Assembly (NCBI GenBank): GCA_017635515.1
Contig: JAGBLH010000312.1
Location: 1-44,980 of the forward strand
Reading direction: 5' to 3'
DNA from: Selenomonas sp.
GTDB lineage: Bacteria > Bacillota > Negativicutes > Selenomonadales > Selenomonadaceae
Length of the DNA: 44,980 bases
The translations under genes and the position numbers were made by a program. The notes under the pieces are model-generated. The model was not told the DNA's origin. It searched no databases and saw only the letters and a program-made list of their open reading frames with translations. How positions within the stretch are numbered: position 1 is the first letter of the stretch; each line of letters opens with the position of its first letter. Shown here in pieces: positions 31,943 through 39,274 of the stretch.

Positions 31943-33454
31943 ATGATAATAAATATTCTTGAACTCTTAGAGAACTCTGCTAGCAAATACCCTGATAAAG
32001 TATTCCTGGCAGACGAGAAAAAATCCGTGACCTTTGCTGAGGCTGAGAAAACCGCCAAGCACATCGGTAGTTTCCTCACATCCAAAGCTCACGCCCGCAA
32101 CCACCCAATCGCTGTCTGTGTAGGCAGAGAAGTGGAAAGCGTCCTCATGTTCCTGGGCGTTGCTTACAGTGGCAATTTCTATGTTCCCATCAACAGGGAA
32201 CTTCCAGCAGACCGTATAAAGGTCATGCTGGACACACTTCAGCCAGAGGCAGTACTGGGGCTGGCAGAAGACAGGGTACAGATGGAAGACTTCTCCTGTC
32301 CTTTCTATGGATTTGACGAAGCCAGCAAGGCAGAGGTGAGGGAAGGAGCGTTGGCCCTTATCCGCCGTGATGCTATAGATACCGACCCTCTCTATGCCAT
32401 CTTTACCTCTGGCTCCACCGGCACCCCAAAGGCGGTCATGGTGAGCCATCGTTCTGTAATTGATTTGGCATATGCTTATCGTGATGCCTTTGAGATTACG
32501 TCAGAGTCCATCTGTGGCAATCAAGCGTCCTTTGATTTTGATATGTCTGTAAAGGACATAGGTTCGGCTCTGTTGAACGGATGCACTGTTCATATAATTC
32601 CTAAAGACAGATTCTCTTTCCCTGTAAAGCTCATTGCTTATCTGAACGAGAAGAAGATTACCCATTGCTTCTGGGCTGTTGCTACTCTTTGTGTGGTGGC
32701 AAGCCTTAAGGGAATGAAAAACGAAACTCCTAAATACCTGAAGCATGTGGTTTTTGGTGGGGAAGTCATCCCCATCAAGGTGCTGAATTACTGGATGGAG
32801 CACCTGCCGGAGACAAGGTTCTACAACGGCTATGGTCCTACGGAAATCACTGTGAACTGCACCTACTTCCCAGTAAGTCGTCAGTATGAACTGGACGAAG
32901 CTGTCCCCATCGGCAGGCCATTCTCCAATACCGGCGTGTTGGTGCTGGATGAGCATGACAAGCCTGTGCGTGGCGATGGTGTCGGAGAACTCTGCGTACG
33001 TGGCACCTGCCTGGCGCTTGGCTATTACAAGAATCCCGAAAAGACAGCAGAAGTTTTCGTGCAGAACCCACTGAATACTTCTTATCCTGAGAAGATTTAT
33101 CGCACCGGAGACTTGGTGAAATATGATAAAGATGGTCAGATAGTCTTCTGTGGCAGGAAGGACTTTCAGATCAAGCACATGGGCTACCGCATAGAGCTGG
33201 GGGACATAGAAACCGCTGCCAACGCTCTGGACATGGTAGGCAGAACTTGTTGCAGCTATGATAACGAGCACAGGCAGATAACTCTTTTTTACGAAGCAAA
33301 GGAGAAAATAGATAAGGAAGTGCGCGAGGCATTGAAAACCAAGTTGCCAAAGTACATGGTTCCGAGCCAGTATGTGCAGCTACCGAGCTTCCCCAATAAC
33401 GTGCACGGAAAGATTGATAGGAAGAGGTTGGAAAAAGAATATATACAGAAGTGA
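31943..33454 (+). CDS. Adenylation enzyme, DltA/NRPS-like amino acid activating
   Basis: A 503-residue ANL-family enzyme that forms an acyl-adenylate with ATP and loads it onto the adjacent carrier protein. Core motifs are present: FTSGSTGTPKAV near residue 154, a FDFDMSVKD segment like the FDLSVMD of DltA, YGPTE near residue 300, YRTGD near residue 388, and the C-terminal NVHGKIDRKRL with the catalytic Lys. DltA-like proteins activate D-alanine, but specificity here is not proved. The first codons are AT-rich and the rest is richer in GC than the genes before it. No DltB-type acyltransferase follows; a small membrane protein and an SGNH remnant do. Confidence 0.85.
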   Translation: MIINILELLENSASKYPDKVFLADEKKSVTFAEAEKTAKHIGSFLTSKAHARNHPIAVCVGREVESVLMFLGVAYSGNFYVPINRELPADRIKVMLDTLQPEAVLGLAEDRVQMEDFSCPFYGFDEASKAEVREGALALIRRDAIDTDPLYAIFTSGSTGTPKAVMVSHRSVIDLAYAYRDAFEITSESICGNQASFDFDMSVKDIGSALLNGCTVHIIPKDRFSFPVKLIAYLNEKKITHCFWAVATLCVVASLKGMKNETPKYLKHVVFGGEVIPIKVLNYWMEHLPETRFYNGYGPTEITVNCTYFPVSRQYELDEAVPIGRPFSNTGVLVLDEHDKPVRGDGVGELCVRGTCLALGYYKNPEKTAEVFVQNPLNTSYPEKIYRTGDLVKYDKDGQIVFCGRKDFQIKHMGYRIELGDIETAANALDMVGRTCCSYDNEHRQITLFYEAKEKIDKEVREALKTKLPKYMVPSQYVQLPSFPNNVHGKIDRKRLEKEYIQK

Positions 33455-33455
33455 G

Positions 33456-33569
33456 ATGGATTTACTTATGGCGATACTGAGAAATATTTTCTTTGCTACT
33501 GTGATTGTTGGTGCATCCATGTTTATGATGACATGGGCAGTAAGTTCTGCTTCGAAGCGCAAAAAATAA
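33456..33569 (+). CDS. Small single-pass membrane protein
   Basis: A 37-residue ORF starting one base after the stop of the adenylation gene (ATG 33456; ATG 33468 is an alternative). It consists of one hydrophobic segment, IFFATVIVGASMFMMTWAV, and a basic tail ending KRKK. It could be a DltX-like small subunit, though it lacks DltX's C-terminal FIYNEF-type motif. It could equally be the N-terminal anchor left from the truncated SGNH hydrolase gene just downstream. Confidence 0.5.
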   Translation: MDLLMAILRNIFFATVIVGASMFMMTWAVSSASKRKK

Positions 33570-33658
33570 TGTTCGATTTATATGAAATTATTAATTGATT
33601 TTTAGAGGCTTATCATTGCTGAAGTTTAAATAAAAACTTCTGTATAAGTGGGATGTGA

Positions 33659-33802
33659 TACTATCATGTTGATTTGTGGTCAAATGGAATAACGAAATAT
33701 AATATTCGCAGTTATACTGTTGATGGTTGGCTTCACCCTAATGCAGAAGGCCATGAGTTGATTGCTAGGCGATTTAGCGCTGTGATTAAAGCGACTTATT
33801 AA
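33659..33802 (+). pseudogene. 3' remnant of an SGNH/GDSL hydrolase gene
   Basis: The frame ending at TAA 33800-33802 encodes DGWLHPNAEGHELIARRF, the block V signature (D-x-x-H-P-N-x-x-G-H) of SGNH/GDSL esterases with the catalytic Asp and His. A stop codon at 33656 cuts it upstream, no start codon is available, and the catalytic Ser block is missing. The remaining bases from 33570 to 33876 hold nothing else I can identify. It is likely the end of a deleted O-acyl esterase or DltD-like gene. Confidence 0.7.
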
Positions 33803-33894
33803 CAGATCTATCTGAGTATTAATTATGAAATAACATCATTGTGTACTTTTGATAACTTGTAAGTTGTGGATGAGCAATGAAAGAAGGTGTCAAT

Positions 33895-34485
33895 GTGAGG
33901 ATGAGGTTAGATCGAAATTACAGATTGTTTAAGAAGAACGGCAAATTTCATATAGTATTTGGTGCAGTGCTTTGCAATATGGTTTCAGTGAGTGTTAGGG
34001 ACAAATTTCATGCAGAGCGGTTGGGTGACATTGATGAGCAACATCCGCTTGACTTGAAGGACTGTTTTAATCCTATAGAAATGAGAATTCTTTGTGCAAA
34101 GCTTGGAAGAAGTATTTGCCCTGAATGCGTGAAAGAGCTATATTCTGATTTCGGACATCTTCCCCATGAAAACTGTGATGACGGTTCATCGAAATACATG
34201 TTTCTTGAGAACGATAAGACAGGAGAAATTCATATAGTTGAAATACCTTGTGAACTATCAGTATGTGATTTTGTCTATGATTCTTTAGAGGAAATGATGG
34301 ATTTTGATAACAGAAACATGGAATGTGTCTGCCAAAAGTTTTCTTTAGAAGAAGGGAATGTTCTTGAAGAACTGATGGATGGTGAGATGCGTTCTGTGTT
34401 CAATGAACAGGAAGCGAGGCTCATTGGTGCCAAATTTGGAAGACGTCTCTGCGGAGTATGCGTAAGCCATTTGTATAGAACATAG
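33895..34485 (+). CDS. Hypothetical protein with an internally duplicated CxxC unit
   Basis: A protein of 196 residues from GTG 33895, which lies about six bases after AAGAAGGTG; ATG 33877 would make it 202. I do not recognise it. It contains two copies of one unit: FNPIEMRILCAKLG then RSICPECVKELY, and FNEQEARLIGAKFG then RRLCGVCVSHLY. The 26-residue cores share 13 identities, each with a CxxC pair able to bind metal. No signal or membrane segment is present. It is AT-rich like its neighbours and is followed by a convergent toxin-antitoxin pair. Confidence 0.65.
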   Translation: MRMRLDRNYRLFKKNGKFHIVFGAVLCNMVSVSVRDKFHAERLGDIDEQHPLDLKDCFNPIEMRILCAKLGRSICPECVKELYSDFGHLPHENCDDGSSKYMFLENDKTGEIHIVEIPCELSVCDFVYDSLEEMMDFDNRNMECVCQKFSLEEGNVLEELMDGEMRSVFNEQEARLIGAKFGRRLCGVCVSHLYRT

Positions 34486-34500
34486 GAAAATATCAAAGAA

Positions 34501-34537
34501 GGGACTGTTGCACGTTTTCATTACGTGTAACAGTCCC
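34501..34537 (-). terminator. Terminator of the dinJ-yafQ unit (minus strand)
   Basis: A 15-pair stem, GGGACTGTTGCACGT (34501-34515) with 34523-34537, contains one G-T pair. On the minus strand it is followed by TTCTTT. It may also stop plus-strand transcription, although no T tract follows there. Confidence 0.75.
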
Positions 34538-34546
34538 CAAAATGAT

Positions 34547-34825
34547 TCAATTCCCGAATAGATCACTGTGAGTTCCCGTTCTTTGTGCAACCAGTATGAG
34601 CTCACATTGATTGATTCGATATATCAACAACCAGTCAGGTCGTATGTGGCACTCGCGGAAAGAAACGTAGTCACCTGTTAGACTATGGTCATGGTGTTTT
34701 TCTTCAAGGACTTCACCATTGGCAAGCTTTTCCAATATGTCTTTCAGTTCCTGTAAGGGGAGGCCACGCTTTTTTGCCAGTTTGAAATCCTTTTTGAACT
34801 GCTTTGAATAGCGCACCTTAAGCAT
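34547..34825 (-). CDS. yafQ: YafQ-family toxin (RelE/ParE superfamily)
   Basis: A 92-residue ribosome-dependent mRNA interferase type protein. It starts MLKVRYSKQFKKDFKLAKKRG and has the C-terminal HIRPDWLLIYRI segment followed by LVAQRTGTHSDLF, matching YafQ, in which a late His is catalytic (here in GTHSDLF). Its start overlaps the antitoxin's end by eight bases, the usual type II arrangement. The DinJ-like antitoxin is intact, so the pair is probably functional and may stabilise the island. Confidence 0.9.
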   Translation of the reverse strand: MLKVRYSKQFKKDFKLAKKRGLPLQELKDILEKLANGEVLEEKHHDHSLTGDYVSFRECHIRPDWLLIYRINQCELILVAQRTGTHSDLFGN

Positions 34826-35087
34826 TCAGATCATCCCACATTTCATCTACGCTGTCAAAGGTGCGGCTGAGGTTTTTGCCTGCCAGAGTATCATCCATAG
34901 CTTTCTGTGTAGTGGCGTTTGGAGTTTTGGGAGCTACAATCTCAAAAGGAATGCGCCCCTGGTTTACTACCTGTCTGCAGAAAAGGTGAATGGCAGTGGA
35001 CATGCTGAGGCCCATGCTTTTTAAGGTGGTTTCTGTTTGTTGTTTCAGGGCTGAATCTATACGCACTTGTATCGTTGCAGTGGACAT
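34818..35087 (-). CDS. dinJ: DinJ/RelB-family antitoxin
   Basis: An 89-residue antitoxin beginning TATIQVRIDSALKQQ, a ribbon-helix-helix DNA-binding N-terminus, with the family's LGLSMSTAIHLFCRQVV-like helix (here MGLSMSTAIHLFCRQVV) and an acidic C-terminal toxin-binding tail. It binds YafQ and represses its own promoter. On the minus strand AAAGGAGGG precedes the ATG. Confidence 0.9.
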   Translation of the reverse strand: MSTATIQVRIDSALKQQTETTLKSMGLSMSTAIHLFCRQVVNQGRIPFEIVAPKTPNATTQKAMDDTLAGKNLSRTFDSVDEMWDDLNA

Positions 35088-35326
35088 GGTAATCCCTCCT
35101 TTGTCAATATTTTACATTATGATTCGATTTGAAGTCAATGAGATTGTAATGATTTATAACTACAATATAAGAAAATGCAAATATGACTTGGAAGAAGGTG
35201 TAATTCCCTTTATAGGTGGGGACTTCATAACGCGTGGTGAGCTAACATCTATCGCTTCGCTGAAATACAAGGAGGAAGGTTTGCCTTCGGCAAAGCAGTA
35301 ACAAGGTCATTATAATGGAGGTTATT
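35088..35326. other. Gap between dinJ and glf
   Basis: The left part holds the dinJ promoter. A 60-codon plus-strand ORF (35119-35301) overlaps that promoter, lacks a ribosome site and shows no known motif, so I do not call it. A small TTTGCC/GGCAAA hairpin lies near 35280. Confidence 0.5.
35109..35138 (-). promoter_or_regulatory. Candidate promoter of dinJ-yafQ (minus strand)
   Basis: On the minus strand, TTGACT (complement of 35133-35138) and TAAAAT (complement of 35109-35114), 18 bases apart, about 20 bases before the dinJ ATG. Confidence 0.5.
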
Positions 35327-36421
35327 ATGTACGATTACCTGATAGTCGGCAGCTGCCTTTTTGGCGCTGTTTTTGCTCATGAGATGAAGAAGAAAGGCAA
35401 ATCCTGCCTGGTGCTGGAGCGCAGGGGTCATGCGGGGGGCAATGTGTACTGCGAGGAGAAGGACGGCATCAACGTCCATAAGTACGGTGCCCATATCTTC
35501 CATACTTCCTATAAGGATGTGTGGGAGTATGTCAACGGCTTTGTGGAGTTCAACAACTATGTGAATAGTCCTGTGGCCAATTTCCGTGGGGAACTTTACA
35601 ACCTGCCCTTCAACATGAACACCTTTACCAAACTTTGGCCGGAGGTGCGTACTCCTGCCGAGGCGGCGGCCAGGATTGAGGAGGAACGGCAGTTGGCTGG
35701 CATTAGTGAACCGCAGAAACTGGAGGAGCAGGCTGTTTCCCTTATTGGCCGCACTGTCTACGAGAAGCTCATCAAGGGCTATACGGAAAAGCAGTGGGGG
35801 CGTGCCTGCACTGAGCTGCCGGCTTTCATCATCAAACGTCTGCCTGTGCGTTACACCTTTGACAATAACTATTTCAATGACCGCTATCAGGGCATTCCCG
35901 TGGGTGGCTATAACAAGCTTATTGATGCCCTGCTGGAAGGGATTGAAGTGCGGCTGAATACGGACTATCTGCAGGATAGGGAGAATTTTGACAAGCTGGC
36001 CCAAAAGATAGTCTACACCGGCCCTATTGACGAATATTTCGATTATCAGCTGGGGCGTCTGGAGTATCGTGGTTTGAAATTCGAGACAGAGAGGCTGGAA
36101 GAGGAAAATCATCAGGGCGTGGTTGTCATGAACTTTACTGCCCGGGAAGTGCCCTATACCCGCATCATCGAGCACAAGCACTTCGAGTTTGGCAAGCAGC
36201 CTGTCACCTATGTGACCAGGGAGTATCCCGCTGACTGGCAGCCTGGCGAAGAAGCATACTATCCTGTCAACAACGACAAGAATCAGGCACTATACCAGCA
36301 GTATGCAGATTTGGCCGCCAAGGAAAATAATGTCATTTTCGGAGGACGGCTGGCTGAGTACAAATACTATGACATGGACGATGTCATTAAGAGCGCCTTG
36401 GAGCAGGCAGCCAAGGAATAA
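35327..36421 (+). CDS. glf: UDP-galactopyranose mutase
   Basis: FAD enzyme converting UDP-galactopyranose to UDP-galactofuranose, the donor for galactofuranosyltransferases. The 364-residue protein begins DYLIVGSCLFGAVFAHEM, the FAD-binding strand-loop-helix (usually GAGLSG, here GSCLFG), then LERRGHAGGNVY and KYGAHIFHT, typical of the family. The KGYTEKQWG and RYTFDNNYF segments also match. ATG 35327 lies five bases after TGGAGG; an ATG at 35315 precedes that site. It complements the GlfT2-like gene at 20353. Its higher GC content than the preceding 8 kb marks a return towards core-like composition. Confidence 0.93.
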   Translation: MYDYLIVGSCLFGAVFAHEMKKKGKSCLVLERRGHAGGNVYCEEKDGINVHKYGAHIFHTSYKDVWEYVNGFVEFNNYVNSPVANFRGELYNLPFNMNTFTKLWPEVRTPAEAAARIEEERQLAGISEPQKLEEQAVSLIGRTVYEKLIKGYTEKQWGRACTELPAFIIKRLPVRYTFDNNYFNDRYQGIPVGGYNKLIDALLEGIEVRLNTDYLQDRENFDKLAQKIVYTGPIDEYFDYQLGRLEYRGLKFETERLEEENHQGVVVMNFTAREVPYTRIIEHKHFEFGKQPVTYVTREYPADWQPGEEAYYPVNNDKNQALYQQYADLAAKENNVIFGGRLAEYKYYDMDDVIKSALEQAAKE

Positions 36422-36435
36422 AGCAGGTAGTGTTT

Positions 36436-36900
36436 ATGCAAAGATACAAATACAAAGCTGCACGCCAAAGAATCCAGTACTGCTACACAGGCGAGTTCGA
36501 TGGCTGGGTGGCTGCCACCATGGAGTATATGGACAGCCTGATGCCGCCTACCCTTTCCAAGCGGGCCGCAGCCATGCTGCTACTGGTGGCAGGCATGGGC
36601 AATGAGGATATTGTGGCCCTCACGGGCATGTGCATCCGCAGTGTTCGCGGCTTGAGGAAGGTCATGGAGGAGCAGGAGCCCACCTCCGAGCTTTTTTCCA
36701 TCAAGTGTGGCTCAGGCAGAAAGAAAAAGACCGAGGGTATCGAGGAACAGGTGTGGGCGGAGCTGGATACCGGCAACTACCGTACCAACAAGGCAGTGGC
36801 GGATATGCTGAAGGCGAAATTCGGCATTGAGACTTCGGTAAACCTGGCCTCCCGGTTGGTGAAGCGGTGGAAAAAAGCCCGTGAAGGGGCTGAGGAATAG
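36436..36900 (+). CDS. Orphan HTH protein resembling an IS630-type transposase N-terminus
   Basis: A 154-residue protein with two DNA-binding segments: a helix-turn-helix near residue 55 (NEDIVALTGMCIRSVRGLR) and a winged-helix near residue 110 (TNKAVADMLKAKFGIE then LASRLVKRW). This two-part layout resembles the N-terminal DNA-binding region of IS630-type transposases, but no DDE catalytic domain follows. It is either the domesticated DNA-binding part of a transposase or an unrelated regulator. ATG 36436 follows AGCAGGT; a GTG at 36430 would add two residues. An XRE regulator starts eight bases after its stop. Confidence 0.6.
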   Translation: MQRYKYKAARQRIQYCYTGEFDGWVAATMEYMDSLMPPTLSKRAAAMLLLVAGMGNEDIVALTGMCIRSVRGLRKVMEEQEPTSELFSIKCGSGRKKKTEGIEEQVWAELDTGNYRTNKAVADMLKAKFGIETSVNLASRLVKRWKKAREGAEE

Positions 36901-36908
36901 AGGCTGCT

Positions 36909-37259
36909 ATGGTTTGGAAGAATAAGTTCCATGAACGGATCAACGAATTGTGGAAACGGGCCAAAGGCCAGAATCGCAAATTGACTCAGACTGAGTATGC
37001 CAGACGTCTGGGGGTCACAAGAAATGCTTTTATGGGCTGGCTGCGGGGAATGGGACAGCCAGATACAGACGGCCTGGTCCGCATTGCCAGCACAGAAAAT
37101 GTCAGCCTATCCTGGCTGTTGGGGGATGAACGGCCTGAAGCTCAGAGCGAGTTGCTCCAGGACGAACAGGCCTTGCTGCAGTTTTTTCGAAGCATCAGCT
37201 CAGAGCACAAAAAGAATATTCTGGATTTGGCCCAGTTATTTCAAATGCATGATAGATAG
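36909..37259 (+). CDS. XRE-family transcriptional regulator
   Basis: A 116-residue protein with one helix-turn-helix at about residues 24-55 (LTQTEYARRLGVTRNAF, then GWLRG), typical of the XRE/Cro/CI family, followed by VSLSWLLGDE, the usual end of this domain. The rest is a helical, acidic tail. It may regulate the island or be prophage-derived. It is co-oriented with and close to the orphan HTH gene, suggesting joint expression. Confidence 0.8.
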   Translation: MVWKNKFHERINELWKRAKGQNRKLTQTEYARRLGVTRNAFMGWLRGMGQPDTDGLVRIASTENVSLSWLLGDERPEAQSELLQDEQALLQFFRSISSEHKKNILDLAQLFQMHDR

Positions 37260-37314
37260 ATGCTGGTAAAAGCCAAATGGTGGAAAGAGGCCGGAGAAAG
37301 TGCCGCGGAATGAA

Positions 37315-37358
37315 AAGAATGCCTGCATGTGCTGGGAAAGTCACATGCAGGCATTCTT
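37315..37358. terminator. Strong terminator at the island's right edge
   Basis: A perfect 17-pair stem (37315-37331 with 37342-37358) and a 10-base loop. T-rich flanks on both sides suggest it works in both directions. It closes the XRE gene's transcript. Confidence 0.8.
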
Positions 37359-37411
37359 CATATTAATTAATGTAGGCGGAGAGAGGGATACAATTGGATG
37401 ATTTTGAGGGT

Positions 37412-37441
37412 TTGTAATTTGGCGGCTGGCAGTTGTATAAT
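37412..37441 (+). promoter_or_regulatory. Candidate promoter of engB
   Basis: TTGTAA (37412-37417) and TATAAT (37436-37441), 18 bases apart. A second TATAATG follows at about 37454, so two start points are possible. Confidence 0.6.
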
Positions 37442-37489
37442 GTTCGTGAATTATATAATGTAAGAAAAAGCTTGATAAGGAGCGATATA

Positions 37490-38116
37490 ATGGCTGAAGA
37501 AAAAGTGATTATCACCCAAGGGAAATACATTGCCTCGGCGGTGAAGAAGGAGCAGTACCCGGAAGGGGGGCTGCCGGAGATAGTCTTTATAGGCAGGTCC
37601 AACGTGGGCAAGTCCTCACTGATCAACTCTCTTACCCGTGTGAAGGGGCTGGCTCGGGTTTCTTCCCAGCCTGGCAAGACCCAGACCATCAATTTCTATG
37701 AGCTGGGAGCCAAGGTTGAGGGGGCGGAGGAGAGGAAGTCCTTCTATCTGGTGGACCTGCCCGGCTACGGTTATGCCAAGACCGGGAAGGAAAAGAGGAA
37801 GCTTTGGTCGAAGTTCATCGAAGAGTATCTGCTGACCTCTGAGAATCTGCAGTTCGTGTGCCAGCTCATCGATATCCGCCACGAGCCCATGGCCTCTGAT
37901 GTGGACATGTTCAAGTGGCTGGTGGAAAACAACATCCCCGTGCTGATTGTGGCCACCAAGGCGGACAAGATTGGCAAGAATGTCAGGCAGAAGCAGATTG
38001 CCCTCATCAAGCGCAGCCTGGGAGTGGCAGAACTTTCCGTGCTGCCCTATTCCTCTTTGAAAAATGAAGGGCGTTCAGATTTGCTTGACGTAATCGGTTC
38101 GATTTTGGTAGAATAA
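37490..38116 (+). CDS. engB: Ribosome biogenesis GTPase EngB (YsxC)
   Basis: Essential GTPase for assembly of the large ribosomal subunit. The 208-residue protein has G1 GRSNVGKSS near residue 33, G3 DLPGYGYA, G4 TKAD and the switch region SSQPGKTQTINFY. ATG 37490 follows AAGGAGCG; a longer in-frame ATG at 37433 lies in the promoter. In Bacillus engB (ysxC) follows lon directly, whereas here 19 kb separates them. Heme-type genes (ahbA, ahbB) follow, as hem genes do in Bacillus. Confidence 0.95.
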   Translation: MAEEKVIITQGKYIASAVKKEQYPEGGLPEIVFIGRSNVGKSSLINSLTRVKGLARVSSQPGKTQTINFYELGAKVEGAEERKSFYLVDLPGYGYAKTGKEKRKLWSKFIEEYLLTSENLQFVCQLIDIRHEPMASDVDMFKWLVENNIPVLIVATKADKIGKNVRQKQIALIKRSLGVAELSVLPYSSLKNEGRSDLLDVIGSILVE

Positions 38117-38184
38117 GAATAAAGAAAAATGAATCGGATTCATAGTTTCCGCAGGGGATTGTGTATCGGGGAGGGGAGAAGATA

Positions 38185-38640
38185 ATGGAGCTGACGGCCT
38201 TTGACAAGGAGCTGTTGAATCTCTTGCAGGGACACCTGCCCGTTTGCAGCCGTCCCTTTGCCAGACTGGCAGAGGAGCTGGGCACGGAGGAGAGCGTGGT
38301 GCTCCGGCGGGTGCAGGAGCTCAAGCAGGAGGGGTATCTGCGCCGCATCGGCACCTTCTTTGACTCCAACAAGCTGGGCTACCATGGCACGCTGGTGGCC
38401 CTCAAGGTGGAGCCGAAGCATATCCCGGAGGTGGCAGATGCCATCAATGGTTACCCAGGTGCCACCCACAACTACGAGCGGGAGGGCAGGTACAACCTCT
38501 GGTTCACCCTGCTGACCCCCAGCGAGCAGCAGGAAAAGAGCATCATCGCAGAGGTCAGGACCCTGCCCGGCGTGGAGGAGGTGCTGAACCTCAAGGCCCA
38601 CAAGAAATACAAGATCAATGTGCAGTTCAAATTGCAGTGA
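38185..38640 (+). CDS. ahbA: Siroheme decarboxylase subunit, AhbA-like
   Basis: One half of the enzyme that decarboxylates siroheme to didecarboxysiroheme, on the alternative heme or heme d1 pathway. The 151-residue protein has an Lrp/AsnC-type winged-helix N-terminus (LLNLLQGHLPVCSRPFARL) and a RAM-like ferredoxin-fold C-terminus. Motifs include RRIGTFFDSNKLGY, replacing the RIGAV of many homologs, and THNYEREGRYNLWF. The start follows GGGGAG. Its fellow subunit gene begins 40 bases downstream. An Lrp-like regulator is the alternative, but the paired arrangement favours AhbAB. Confidence 0.85.
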   Translation: MELTAFDKELLNLLQGHLPVCSRPFARLAEELGTEESVVLRRVQELKQEGYLRRIGTFFDSNKLGYHGTLVALKVEPKHIPEVADAINGYPGATHNYEREGRYNLWFTLLTPSEQQEKSIIAEVRTLPGVEEVLNLKAHKKYKINVQFKLQ

Positions 38641-38680
38641 GGCACTGCCTGCAGGAAGCGTCAGAAAGCGGGGGATACAG

Positions 38681-39163
38681 GTGGAAGCAGCAGGGGTAAG
38701 CGAGCTTGACAAGAAGATCATCAGAGCCTTGCAAGGGGAGTTCCCCCTGGTGGCAGAACCTTACAAGGAACTGGCGGCAGGCATCGGCATTTCCGAAGAA
38801 CTCTTCCTCCAGCGGGTCAGGGCCATGGAGGAGGACAAGAAGATACGCAAGATGGGGGCGGTGCTGCGCCACCGCGAGGTGGGCTTCAAGGCCAACGTCC
38901 TGGCGGCCTGGGTGGTGCCGCAGGAGAAACTGGACGAAATCGCCCGGCAGATGGCGAAGCATCCGGCAGTGACCCACTGCTATGACCGCACCACAGCTCC
39001 CGGCTGGCCCTATAATCTCTACACCATGATCCACGGCCACAGCCGGGAGGAATGCGAGCAGATTGCCCGTGAGCTGGGAGAGGAAAATGGCGTCACGGAG
39101 CGCACCATGCTTTACAGCAAGCACGAGTGGAAAAAGACCAGCATGAAGTATTTCTGCGAGTGA
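38681..39163 (+). CDS. ahbB: Siroheme decarboxylase subunit, AhbB-like
   Basis: Second subunit of siroheme decarboxylase. The 160-residue protein has the same winged-helix plus ferredoxin-fold layout as AhbA, with the characteristic KMGAVLRHREVGFKANV and THCYDRTTAPGWPYNLY segments, in which the conserved His residues take part in substrate binding or catalysis. GTG 38681 is chosen because it lies five bases after GGGGGA; the frame is open further upstream but overlaps ahbA. The pair indicates heme made from siroheme, or a siroheme-derived cofactor. No other ahb or nir gene is in the window. Confidence 0.87.
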   Translation: MEAAGVSELDKKIIRALQGEFPLVAEPYKELAAGIGISEELFLQRVRAMEEDKKIRKMGAVLRHREVGFKANVLAAWVVPQEKLDEIARQMAKHPAVTHCYDRTTAPGWPYNLYTMIHGHSREECEQIARELGEENGVTERTMLYSKHEWKKTSMKYFCE

Positions 39164-39170
39164 GGTGAAG

Positions 39171-39198
39171 GACTCTCTATCAGAGGGTCTTTTTTTTT
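39171..39198 (+). terminator. Intrinsic terminator after ahbB
   Basis: An eight-pair stem, GACTCTCT (39171-39178) with AGAGGGTC (39182-39189), a three-base loop and nine T residues. Confidence 0.85.
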
Positions 39199-39274
39199 AG
39201 GCTATCGTATGCTAAAATGTAAAGCGTGTTTTATCGGCTGACGATAATTGTTTATGTTGCAGGGGGATGTGCGT

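Noticed and set aside
35119-35301. 60-codon plus-strand ORF between dinJ and glf
   Set aside because: It overlaps the likely dinJ promoter, lacks a ribosome site and shows no recognisable motif.
37315-37358. 17-base inverted repeat at the island's right edge as an attachment site
   Set aside because: It fits an intrinsic terminator with T-rich flanks, and I see no matching copy near the left edge.
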